Assembly (NCBI GenBank): GCA_014338005.1
Contig: QUBZ01000022.1
Location: forward strand, 1-49,282
DNA from: Chloroflexota bacterium
GTDB lineage: Bacteria; Chloroflexota; Anaerolineae; Aggregatilineales; Phototrophicaceae
Reading direction: 5' to 3'
Length of the DNA: 49,282 bases
Shown: one piece after another, positions 17,553 to 27,458 of the stretch
Layout of the letters: each line of letters opens with the position of its first letter
How positions within the stretch are numbered: position 1 is the first letter of the stretch
Notes under the pieces: generated by a model
Seen by the model: the letters and a program-made list of their open reading frames with translations, nothing else
Database searches by the model: none
Told to the model about the DNA's origin: nothing
Position numbers and translations under genes: made by a program

Positions 17553-18164
17553 ATGACCGATTTAAAACTGCTGCTTGATCTGTCTGCCGCTCTGCACCAG
17601 CATTTGTGTCCCCGGCAGGTATTGGGCGTGCGAATGGGGCTGTATGCGGGCCGGCTGCTTGATCTGGCCCTGCCGCAGCAGGATAAACGTCTGTGGGCTT
17701 TTGTCGAAACCGACGGCTGTTTTGCCGACGGTGTTTCGGTGGCGACCGGCTGCCGGCCTGGCCGCCGCACGCTGCGCCTGATGGATTATGGCAAGGTGGC
17801 CGCAACCTTCGTGGATACGGAGACGGAGCGCGCCGTTCGCATCTGGCCGAATCCCGACGCGCGCGCCCGCGCCGTCCGCCATTTCCCGGATGCGCCCAGC
17901 GCATGGCAGGCGCAGTTGGAAGCCTACCAGATTATGCCGGACACCGACCTGCTCAACGCTGCGGAAGTGGCTTTAAACTTCTCGCTGCGCGCGCTGATAA
18001 GCCGTCCGGGGGTGCGCGTGAACTGCGCCGTCTGCGGCGAGGAAATCCTGAACGAGCGCGAAGTGTGGGTTGATGGCCGCGTGTGCTGCCGGAGCTGCGC
18101 CGGAGAAAGCTACTGGCGGCCCCATGACCCGGCCTGGCAGCGGGAAAACAGCGCCGATTCGTAA
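17553..18164 (+). CDS. FmdE-family protein with C-terminal zinc ribbon
   Basis: A 203-residue protein of the FmdE family (molybdenum/tungsten formylmethanofuran dehydrogenase subunit E-like), named for a methanogen protein but widespread in non-methanogens. The N-terminal domain has HQHLCPRQVLGVRMG, ETDGCFADGVSVATGC and LMDYGKVAATFVD, giving a His/Cys metal site. Residues about 150-180 carry a zinc-ribbon-like CAVCGEE and CCRSC pair. FmdE proteins often neighbour molybdate or tungstate genes, but here the partner is the URO-D-fold protein, so its role is unclear. A 27-bp gap separates the two. Confidence 0.8.
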   Translation: MTDLKLLLDLSAALHQHLCPRQVLGVRMGLYAGRLLDLALPQQDKRLWAFVETDGCFADGVSVATGCRPGRRTLRLMDYGKVAATFVDTETERAVRIWPNPDARARAVRHFPDAPSAWQAQLEAYQIMPDTDLLNAAEVALNFSLRALISRPGVRVNCAVCGEEILNEREVWVDGRVCCRSCAGESYWRPHDPAWQRENSADS

Positions 18165-18194
18165 ACAAAGCCGGAAAAATGGCTGTGCCGTGTG

Positions 18195-18234
18195 AAATAA
18201 AAACCCCCTCAGCCGGGTTTGCGCGAGGGGGTTT
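18195..18234 (-). terminator. Intrinsic terminator of the gcv operon
   Basis: AAACCCCCTC (18201-18210) pairs with GAGGGGGTTT (18225-18234) over 10 bp with a 14-base loop. On the minus strand the stem is followed by TTTTATTTCA, a good U tract, so it ends transcription of gcvPB. It may also stop plus-strand transcripts from the FmdE gene, although the plus side lacks T's. Confidence 0.8.
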
Positions 18235-18267
18235 CAGAATTTCAGCAAGCTGCGGATGATCCGCCTT

Positions 18268-19733
18268 TTAGCCCGCCCATTCCGGGATGGGACGGCAGCA
18301 CAGGACGAGCTGTTTAGCGGCGCGCACTTCGTCCACGCGGGAAACCGGCGTGGTATGCGGGGCGCTTTTTAGCAGATTGGGGTTTTCGCGCGCTTCGGCG
18401 GCGATCTTTTTCATGGCGTCCACAAAGGCATCGAGCGTCTGTTTGTCCTCAGTTTCGGTCGGCTCGATCATCAGGGCTTCCGGGACGATGAGCGGGAAGT
18501 AGTTGGTAGGCGGGTGAATACCGTAGTCCATCAGCCGCTTGGAGATGTCCAGGGCGTGAATATCCGGCGCATCGCCGAAATGCCCTTCCAGCACGAACTC
18601 GTGGCCGCAGTAGCGATTATAGGGGATGTGGTAGGTATCTTGCAGCCTGACGCGCAGATAGTTGGCGTTGAGGACGGCATGACGGGTGATATCTTTGATG
18701 CCCTCGTCGCCGTTGATGCGGATATAGGTGTAGGCGCGGACATGCATCCCAAAATTGCCATGAAACGCCTTCAGCCGCCCGATGGATTTTTCCGGCATGT
18801 GCAGGCTGTAGAGCGGCGGTTCGTCGTCCGTGCCGTCTTCAACCTGGATGACAACCGGGCCGGGCAGATAAGGAACCAGTTTTTCGCCTACACCGACCGG
18901 CCCGCTGCCGGGGCCGCCGCCCCCGTGCGGGGTGCTAAACGTCTTGTGCAGGTTGTAGTGCATCACGTCGAAGCCGAGTTCGCCGGGTTTAACGACGCCC
19001 ATCAGGGCATTCATGTTCGCGCCGTCCATGTACATCAGGCCGCCGCAGTCATGCACAGTTTTAACGACTTCCAGGATATGGCTCTCGAACAACCCCAGCG
19101 TATTGGGGACGGTAATCATCATGCCGGCCACCGTATTATCACAGGCGGCTTTAAGCGCCTGCAAATCCACATCGCCATTTTCGTCGGACGGCAGCTCGAC
19201 CGCCGTAAAGCCGGCCATCGTCACAGTCGCAGGGTTTGTGCCATGTGCGCTGTTGGGGATTAAAATTTTGGTGCGCTGCGTATCGCCCCGGTCGAGGTGA
19301 TATTTGCGAATCATGAGGATGCCAGCGAATTCGCCTTGCGCGCCCGCCGCCGGCGCCAGGCTGACGGCTTTAAAACCGGCGATTTCCGCCAGCCAGGTCT
19401 GAAGCTGGAACATGAGTGCCAGCGCGCCCTGTGCGCCCTCGTCATCCTGCAAAGGATGAAGGTGGGCGAAGCCGGGCAGCCGCGCCATATCCTCATTGAT
19501 TTTGGGGTTGTACTTCATGGTACACGACCCCAGCGGGTAAAAGCCCGTATCAATGCTGTGATTAAACTGGCTTAAATGCACGAAATGGCGGATCACCTGC
19601 ATTTCGCTGACTTCAGGCAGGTCGAGTTCTTTCCGCAGCAGTTCGGTGGGCAGGGGCGTTTCCGGTACATCCACGCCGGGCAGCGAGACGCCGCAGCGTC
19701 CCGGCACGCTGATGTCGTAAATCAGGGGTTCAG

Positions 19734-19737
<4 letters not shown>
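18268..19737 (-). CDS. gcvPB: Glycine dehydrogenase (decarboxylating) subunit 2
   Basis: A 489-residue C-terminal half of the split P-protein. The pyridoxal-phosphate lysine is in HYNLHKTFSTPHGGGGPGSG; SCTMKYNPK and HGTNPATVTMAGF are also typical. With GcvPA it decarboxylates glycine and transfers the aminomethyl group to lipoylated GcvH. Its ATG overlaps the gcvPA stop by four bases (ATGA, 19734-19737), giving coupled translation. The riboswitch upstream of gcvH should control the whole unit. Confidence 0.95.
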
Positions 19738-21083
<1,346 letters not shown>

Positions 21084-21120
21084 AGGGTAGACCTCATCGC
21101 TCGCATGGAGCGTTTCACAA

Positions 21121-21161
21121 CCCCCGGCCCCTTCTCATGGAAGCGAGAAGGGGTATGGGGG
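21121..21161. repeat. REP-like palindrome inside the gcv operon
   Basis: CCCCTTCTC (21128-21136) and GAGAAGGGG (21145-21153) form a 9-bp inner stem; CCCCC (21121-21125) and GGGGG (21157-21161) can extend it. The element lies in the gcvH-gcvPA spacer and resembles the short GC-rich dispersed palindromes common in intergenic DNA. In the transcript it would be a strong hairpin that could stabilise gcvH mRNA or lower downstream expression. Confidence 0.6.
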
Positions 21162-21173
21162 AGCGCAGAACGA

Positions 21174-21569
21174 TTACTCGCGGCTGTCGCAGTATTCAGC
21201 ATAGGCCGCCGCGTCCATCAGTTCGGCAGCCTCGCCGGGGTCGGCGATCTCGAATTTGACCACCCAGCCCTTGCCGTAGGGGTCGCTGTTTATCAGTTCA
21301 GGCTCGTCCTCCAGCGCCTGGTTGACCTCGGTGATTTTGCCACTGACCGGCGCGTAAATATCCGAGGCGGCCTTGACCGACTCCACCGCGCAAAAGCTGG
21401 TCCCTTTTTTCAGCGTGTCGCCTTTATCCGGCAGGTCTACATACACGATGTCATTAAGCTGGTCTTGCGCGTAATCGGTAAGGCCCATCGTGCCGACGTT
21501 ACCTTCGATCCGAAGCCATTCATCGTTGCGGGTATATTTCAAATCTTCCGGCGTTTTCCAACTGCCCAT
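21174..21569 (-). CDS. gcvH: Glycine cleavage system H protein
   Basis: A 131-residue lipoyl carrier that shuttles the aminomethyl group between P- and T-proteins. The lipoylated lysine is in AVESVKAASDIYAPVSG, with the flanking YTRNDEWLRIEGNVGTMGLTDYAQ typical of GcvH. The frame extends back to 21701 through the riboswitch, but ATG 21569 with AAGGAGAG just upstream is the real start. It is the first gene after the riboswitch terminator. Confidence 0.96.
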   Translation of the reverse strand: MGSWKTPEDLKYTRNDEWLRIEGNVGTMGLTDYAQDQLNDIVYVDLPDKGDTLKKGTSFCAVESVKAASDIYAPVSGKITEVNQALEDEPELINSDPYGKGWVVKFEIADPGEAAELMDAAAYAEYCDSRE

Positions 21570-21603
21570 GTTGCTCTCCTTGTAGATCGTTTGTTGATAA
21601 AAA

Positions 21604-21638
21604 TGAAAAAGAGCGCACCAGCGAATGCTGTGCGCTCT
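21604..21638 (-). terminator. Expression-platform terminator of the glycine riboswitch
   Basis: AGAGCGCA (21610-21617) pairs with TGCGCTCT (21631-21638), and CAGC (21619-21622) with GCTG (21627-21630), giving a long stem with a GAAT loop. On the minus strand it is followed by TTTTTCATTT. It lies between the aptamer and the gcvH ribosome-binding site, the position expected for a transcription-terminating riboswitch. Confidence 0.85.
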
Positions 21639-21669
21639 GTCAGCAATTCTCGCCTTCAGAGTGAGCAGC

Positions 21670-21764
21670 CTGCAAATCCTTGAACCTGAGAGTTTCACCA
21701 CCCGGCCAGCGATACCGGACGGCTTGCCCCTTCGGCGTCTCGACGGCGAGAACTCTCTTTGCAG
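21670..21764 (-). ncRNA. Glycine riboswitch, apparently a single aptamer
   Basis: On the minus strand, P1 arms CTGCAAA (21764-21758) and TTTGCAG (21676-21670) enclose the conserved glycine-aptamer core: GAGAGTTCTC, then CGCCGAAGGGGCAAGCC, then GGTGAAACTCTCAGG and CAAGGA. This core with its location upstream of gcvH identifies the riboswitch. Only one aptamer is evident; the downstream stretch to 21640 may provide the partner ('ghost') contacts known for singlets. Glycine binding is expected to prevent the terminator at 21604-21638 and switch the cleavage genes on. Confidence 0.9.
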
Positions 21765-21782
21765 ACCGTTCGATTTGTTTTC

Positions 21783-21811
21783 ATTTTAACCGGTTTACCG
21801 GTGGATGGCAA
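21783..21811 (-). promoter_or_regulatory. Promoter of the gcv operon
   Basis: On the minus strand TTGCCA (21811-21806), a 17-bp spacer and TAAAAT (21788-21783) stand about 20 bases upstream of the riboswitch P1. The spacer contains ACCGGT twice, two bases apart, itself a dyad and a possible protein-binding site. Confidence 0.6.
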
Positions 21812-21821
21812 CGATACAGCC

Positions 21822-22244
21822 TTAAGCTTCGGCGGTCTGCTCCGGCTGGACGGGCAGCCAGTCGTACAGCGCCTTACGCACGCTGTCGCTTAAGGACAGG
21901 TTGAAGGCCAGGTGGCCGGTTGCATCGGCGACGAGCGTCGGGCGCATGAGCAGTACGCCGTTTGGCTGGAGGCCGAGCGCCAGAAAAGCCTGCCCGGTGC
22001 CGACCTGCCGTGTGGTTTGCAGCCCTTCGACCGGCTGTAAGCGGGCCAGAACCCGCGTGAATTCCTCGAAACGCGGGCGCAGCGCGATCTCCAGCGGGCC
22101 ATAGCTGGCCGAAATGACGATATAACTGCCCTCGCGGCGCATAGCCACAACCGGGGTTGCTTCATCCTCCTGCCCGGTTTCCAGGTAAATCACGCTGATT
22201 TCGGTGTTCACCCTGGCCTGATTGAGTTGTTTGAAGTTTCTCAT
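21822..22244 (-). CDS. Hypothetical protein, 140 aa
   Basis: A soluble 140-residue protein with no family I recognise. It reads MRNFKQLNQARVNTEISVIYLETG at the start, has alternating strand-like segments (GSYIVISASYGPLEIALRP; NGVLLMRPTLVADATG), and ends in an acidic, low-complexity PVQPEQTAEA. There is no signal peptide, membrane helix or Cys. GAGGGGG precedes ATG 22244 and a promoter is visible upstream, so it is likely a real gene. Its codon use looks like that of its neighbours. Confidence 0.7.
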   Translation of the reverse strand: MRNFKQLNQARVNTEISVIYLETGQEDEATPVVAMRREGSYIVISASYGPLEIALRPRFEEFTRVLARLQPVEGLQTTRQVGTGQAFLALGLQPNGVLLMRPTLVADATGHLAFNLSLSDSVRKALYDWLPVQPEQTAEA

Positions 22245-22287
22245 GGGTGCCCCCTCGCTCCAAAGTTCACAAAACGGCTGATGGGCG

Positions 22288-22315
22288 AGTATAACACAAG
22301 AGTGCCAAGTGAAAA
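22288..22315 (-). promoter_or_regulatory. Promoter of the 140-aa hypothetical gene
   Basis: On the minus strand TTTTCA (22315-22310), a 16-bp spacer and TATACT (22293-22288) lie about 45 bases upstream of ATG 22244. Confidence 0.45.
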
Positions 22316-22340
22316 GTAAAAAAGTTGGGAAATGAAAGGC

Positions 22341-22391
22341 AAAAAAGCGAAATCGGAAAACACGATCAGATAACCATGTGCCGATTTCGCT
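22341..22391 (-). terminator. Intrinsic terminator of the murF-alr gene
   Basis: AGCGAAATCGG (22346-22356) and CCGATTTCGCT (22381-22391) form an 11-bp perfect stem with a 24-base loop. On the minus strand the stem runs into TTTTTTGCC, a clear U tract, about 23 bases past the stop of the fusion gene. Confidence 0.8.
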
Positions 22392-22413
22392 GCGATTTTA
22401 TGGCCTATGGACT

Positions 22414-24969
22414 TCACCGCCGGGTCTGGATGCCGGTCAGCACTTCGTAGCTGATGGTGTTCAGGCGGCGGGCCAGGTCATCGGCGGTGATTGTCTCCTC
22501 GCCTTGCGCGCCGATCAGCACCGCTTCATCGCCGATTGAAACGTCTGGGATGTGCGAAACGTTCACCACGATTTTTTCCATGCTCACACGACCGATGACC
22601 GGCGCACGGCGGCCATGAATCAGCACCTCGGCATTGCTGCTCAGGCCGCGCCGGTAGCCATCGGCGTAACCCACCGGCAGCAGCGCAATGCGCTCTTCCC
22701 CGTGTGTAAGGTAGGTGTTGCCATAGCCGACCGGGTGGCCGGAGGGCAGGCTTTTGACCTGACCGACGACCGTTTTCCATGACAGCACCGGACGCACCCC
22801 GGCGGGCAGAGGCAGCTTTTCCGAAGGTGATAAACCATACATCGCCAGGCCGACACGCACCATATTAAAGTGATTGTCCGGCGAGGCCAGCGTCCCGGCG
22901 GAGTTGGCGGCATGGATGTAGGCGAAATTAAAATCGGAGGCGCGCAGCGGCCTGAGCAGGTCTTTAAAAATGCGTACCTGGCCGGCGGTATAGTCGGGGT
23001 CGCTGTCTGCCGAGGAAAAATGGGTGTAAATGCCCTCGATTTCCAGGTTTTCCAGGTTAATCAGATGGCGGAAAAACGGCAGCGTCTCGCTTGCCAGGAC
23101 GCCCAACCGCCCCATACCGGTATCTACCTTGACGTGGACATGGAGCCTGCCGCCGATTTCCCGCGCGGCGCGGTTATAGGCGCGCGCCAGATCGAGGTCG
23201 TAAAGCGTGAGCGTGACGCGCTGGCGCACCGCCTGGCGGACGAGGTGAATGGGCGTGTAGCTCATCACCAGAATCGGCGCGTCTATGCCAGCATCGCGCA
23301 GTTCCATCGCTTCGGCCATCGAAGCCACTGCCAGGTATTCAGCGCCGTTAAACAGCGCCGTCCGGCTGACGGAAACCGCGCCGTGTCCGTAAGCATTGGC
23401 TTTGACGACCGCCATGATTGCCACCGTATCGCCGACAAAGGTTTTAAGGGCGCGCACGTTGCTGCCCAGTGCATCCAGGTCTACTTCGATCCAGCTTGGG
23501 CGGGCAGGCTGCACCAGAGCCAGCATTTCCTGGGTGGTCTGCTGGCGCGGCAGGCCGGCGCGATCCTGGGCATCCCGCAGCAGGGCGCGCACAATCTGTT
23601 CCATTCGAGCGGAAGCGCCGCCGGTGACGATGATAATATCGTTCTGAGACGGCGTGAACTGTTCCTTGATCGCCATAATGGCGTCCTGAATGCCGTAGGT
23701 TGTACACACACGCCGCCGTTCCATGCCCTTATCGAGCGCGGCGCGCCCGGCATGTGCTGCGTCGCTGCCTTCGGTGATGATGAGGTCGGCAACTTCGGCG
23801 GCACGCTGGCCGACCAGCCGGTGGCCGTACTGGCTGTACGAGCCGAGGTTATCCATGTCGCCCAGAACCAGGACAACGCGGCGGCGTTCGTTCGGCGGGC
23901 GCTCCTCGTTGACAGCCTGAATCCAGTTGAGCGCCGCCAGCGCGGACTGGGGGGTAGCGGTGAAGGTATCATCTATCAGCAGGCAGTCGTTCATGCCGGC
24001 GTAGGGGCGCATCCGCCCCGGCAGGCTGTCCATCTCGGTGATGGCTTTGAGCGCGTCATCCACCGGCGCATCGTAATACAGGCCGACGGACAGCCCGGCC
24101 AGCACGGCGTAAAGTTGATGTTTGCCCAGCAGCGGCGTCCAGCGGCCAACGTAGCGTTCGTTTTTGGAACGCAGGTCGAAGCCGGTTTTGGTCAACCCGA
24201 CGACGATGTTATAGGCCATCATATCGGCGCCAAAATGCTCGATGCCAATGGTGGTCACGCGGGCGGGCGTGACGGCGGCCATCTGGCGCACCAGCTCGTC
24301 GTCGCCGTTGAGGACTGCCAGGCCGCCGGCGGGCAGGTGTTCAACCAGAATGCGCGTCTCGCGGATGATTTCGTCCAGGCTGGCGAACATATCGGTATGC
24401 GCGTGGCCGATGTTGGTGATGATGCCGACATCCGGCTGGATGGTCTGGATCATCTCCAGCATCTCGCCGGGGTAGTTGGGGGACAGTTCCAGCACTACGA
24501 AATCGTGTTCCGACGATAAACGCGCCAGCGAAAGCGGCAGGCTCAACCTGCCGGTGTGCAGGCCGTCGCTGCTGCAAACCTGGTAGCGGGTCGCCAGCAC
24601 TCGCCTGACGGCCTGCACCGTTACCGATTTACCGGACGTGCCGGCGACGGCAATAACCTGGATGCCGGTTTTGTTCAGCACATAACGCGCCCAGGCCATC
24701 AGCGCGGCCTCGGTATCTTTGACGATGATGATGGACAGCCCCTGGGTATCGAACTCTGGCGGGTTGGTGCATAAAATACCGATCACGCCGCCGTCTACAG
24801 CCTCGCGCATATACTGGTGGGTGTCGCCCCGGTCGGTCTTGAGGGCGACGTAAAGCTGGCCTTCGGATGCCAGCCGCGAGTCGAGACAGAAGTCGGTGAA
24901 AACATGCGCCGCAGGCTCGCCGAAAAGCTGGCCGTTGGAGGCTTCAAGCAGGTCATACAGGCTAATCAT
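22414..24969 (-). CDS. Bifunctional MurF ligase / alanine racemase
   Basis: An 851-residue fusion that couples D-alanine production to cell-wall precursor synthesis. Residues about 1-465 are a Mur ligase (MurF type: UDP-MurNAc-tripeptide + D-Ala-D-Ala) with the P loop AVAGTSGKSVTVQAV (Ser in place of the usual Thr after GK), ELSPNYPGEM, and NIGHAHTDMF. Residues about 480-851 are alanine racemase with the PLP lysine in AVVKANAYGHGAV, HVKVDTGMGRLG, and the catalytic Tyr region ALLPVGYADGY. Such fusions are known in a few phyla, including Bacteroidota. The start ATG 24969 has GAGGGAA upstream. D-Ala-D-Ala ligase is not nearby. Confidence 0.93.
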   Translation of the reverse strand: MISLYDLLEASNGQLFGEPAAHVFTDFCLDSRLASEGQLYVALKTDRGDTHQYMREAVDGGVIGILCTNPPEFDTQGLSIIIVKDTEAALMAWARYVLNKTGIQVIAVAGTSGKSVTVQAVRRVLATRYQVCSSDGLHTGRLSLPLSLARLSSEHDFVVLELSPNYPGEMLEMIQTIQPDVGIITNIGHAHTDMFASLDEIIRETRILVEHLPAGGLAVLNGDDELVRQMAAVTPARVTTIGIEHFGADMMAYNIVVGLTKTGFDLRSKNERYVGRWTPLLGKHQLYAVLAGLSVGLYYDAPVDDALKAITEMDSLPGRMRPYAGMNDCLLIDDTFTATPQSALAALNWIQAVNEERPPNERRRVVLVLGDMDNLGSYSQYGHRLVGQRAAEVADLIITEGSDAAHAGRAALDKGMERRRVCTTYGIQDAIMAIKEQFTPSQNDIIIVTGGASARMEQIVRALLRDAQDRAGLPRQQTTQEMLALVQPARPSWIEVDLDALGSNVRALKTFVGDTVAIMAVVKANAYGHGAVSVSRTALFNGAEYLAVASMAEAMELRDAGIDAPILVMSYTPIHLVRQAVRQRVTLTLYDLDLARAYNRAAREIGGRLHVHVKVDTGMGRLGVLASETLPFFRHLINLENLEIEGIYTHFSSADSDPDYTAGQVRIFKDLLRPLRASDFNFAYIHAANSAGTLASPDNHFNMVRVGLAMYGLSPSEKLPLPAGVRPVLSWKTVVGQVKSLPSGHPVGYGNTYLTHGEERIALLPVGYADGYRRGLSSNAEVLIHGRRAPVIGRVSMEKIVVNVSHIPDVSIGDEAVLIGAQGEETITADDLARRLNTISYEVLTGIQTRR

Positions 24970-25023
24970 GGCTTCCCTCTAAAACGGCGGAGGCGGCAGC
25001 CGCCGAAAGTTTTTATTATTTGT

Positions 25024-25029
25024 TATAAT
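25024..25029 (+). promoter_or_regulatory. Likely -10 box for tgt
   Basis: TATAAT at 25024-25029 sits 27 bases before the tgt start codon; no good -35 is seen at the proper distance. The divergent spacer also holds a GC-rich inverted repeat at about 24984-25006 that would lie in the murF-alr leader. Confidence 0.4.
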
Positions 25030-25044
25030 GACGATGGTTTGTGA

Positions 25045-26166
<1,122 letters not shown>

Positions 26167-26258
26167 CCTAAAGGATACCACGCTCTTGACCCCTTGTTCA
26201 TCTGTTTTCCCTCAAGAACCCGGTTTGACGGCGCGCCACCATCGAGTGTGAACTCAAT

Positions 26259-27068
26259 ATGCGGCAGACCAAACGCGCTCTGGCGATTCTGGCATTAACC
26301 CTGGCGAGCTGCAGCTCGCAGTTTGTGCCGGCCTCGACGCCGACCTCCGGCGTGGCGACCCTGCGCGTTTATGCCACCGGTGCGGCTCTGCCGCTGCTGA
26401 ATGACCTAGCCGCCTACTACAGCCGGTCGAATCCGACCATTACCTTTGACGTAGAATCCGGCAGTTACCGGGTGATGCTGGAACGACTGATGCAAGGGAG
26501 CGCGCCGTTTTTGCTGACCAACCATCTCGCTTCGGAAAACCTGTGGGCTGCCCCTCTGGGACAGGACGGAATCGCGGTGATTGTGCATCCGTCCAACCCG
26601 ATCTCCGGCCTGACGACCGAACAACTGCGCCGTATTTATCAGGGGCATGTGGGCAACTGGCGCGACGTGGGCGGCCCGGATATGGAAATTGTCGTCATCA
26701 GCCGGGAGGATGGCTCCGGCACGCGGGCGGAGTTCGAGCGGCTGGTGATGGGCGCGCGCCGGACAACCCGCTCGGCGCAGATCGCCCCTTCCAGTGCGGC
26801 GATGGTCGCCAGTGTATCGCGCCAGCCCGGAAGCATCGGCTATGTTTCCATGAGCTACGTGGATGAAACAGCACGATCGGTTTGGGTAGATGGCGTGGAA
26901 CTGACGCCGGATACCGTTTATAACAATATCTACCCGCTGCGCTCCACGCTGTATATTGCGGGCTTGAGCGAACCGCAGGATTATTACCTGAATTTTATCG
27001 CCTGGGTACAAAGCCAGGAAGGACAGATGGTGGTGGGGCAGCGTTACACACCGCTGCTGCGGCCATAA
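26259..27068 (+). CDS. PstS-like phosphate/anion-binding lipoprotein
   Basis: A 269-residue exported protein. Its short signal peptide ends in the lipobox LASC (Cys 18), predicting a lipid anchor. The mature part is a PBP-like fold of the phosphate-binding family, with LRVYATGAALPLLNDLA, QDGIAVIVHPSNPISGLT, and the anion-site segment SREDGSGTRAEFERLV. No pstCAB or phoU genes are adjacent, so it is an orphan binding protein, perhaps a partner of a transporter elsewhere or an extracellular sensor. A 92-bp gap after tgt shows no clear promoter, and no good Shine-Dalgarno precedes ATG 26259. Confidence 0.82.
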   Translation: MRQTKRALAILALTLASCSSQFVPASTPTSGVATLRVYATGAALPLLNDLAAYYSRSNPTITFDVESGSYRVMLERLMQGSAPFLLTNHLASENLWAAPLGQDGIAVIVHPSNPISGLTTEQLRRIYQGHVGNWRDVGGPDMEIVVISREDGSGTRAEFERLVMGARRTTRSAQIAPSSAAMVASVSRQPGSIGYVSMSYVDETARSVWVDGVELTPDTVYNNIYPLRSTLYIAGLSEPQDYYLNFIAWVQSQEGQMVVGQRYTPLLRP

Positions 27069-27074
27069 TGGACC

Positions 27075-27449
27075 TTAGGCGGCGAAACTGAACAGCATGG
27101 CATACAGCAGCCCGACGACCAGCGCCCACATGGCAGCCAGCGCCAGATCGCGGTAAAAACGCAGGCGCGCGCGCCGTTTTTCCAGCAGCATTTCCGGCCC
27201 GCGAATGCGATAAAGCGCCCCGGCGGCCTCGCTGTTGCCGGGATTGACACGCAGCACGTTATCCAGACAGATCGAACTCTGGTCGAGCGAATCCACAGCC
27301 ACGCTCATCCACAACCAGGCAGCCTCGAAGTCATTGTCTTCCTGGATAAGCTGGCGCAGCAGATAACGCGCCTCTGCCCGGCGTTCCTGTTTGACCAGAT
27401 CAATCGCGTCTATCAGGCGGTCAATACGCTCGGCCTGCGAATCGGCCAT
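27075..27449 (-). CDS. Small tail-anchored protein with helical-repeat N-terminus
   Basis: A 124-residue protein with a charged, helical N-terminus (RIDRLIDAIDLVKQERRAEARYLLRQLIQEDNDFEAAWLWMSVAVDS) that resembles a TPR-like pair, followed by VLRVNPGNSEAAGAL. A single C-terminal membrane helix (about 100-122: DLALAAMWALVVGLLYAMLF) suggests tail anchoring with the bulk in the cytoplasm. It starts nine bases after the PIG-L deacetylase gene on the same strand, so the two are probably co-transcribed. I do not recognise a named function. Confidence 0.72.
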   Translation of the reverse strand: MADSQAERIDRLIDAIDLVKQERRAEARYLLRQLIQEDNDFEAAWLWMSVAVDSLDQSSICLDNVLRVNPGNSEAAGALYRIRGPEMLLEKRRARLRFYRDLALAAMWALVVGLLYAMLFSFAA

Positions 27450-27458
27450 TCGGCAAAC

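Noticed and set aside
22870..24519. 549-codon open frame on the plus strand opposite murF-alr
   Set aside because: Composition is that of an antisense frame of a GC-rich gene; no motif or ribosome-binding site was found.
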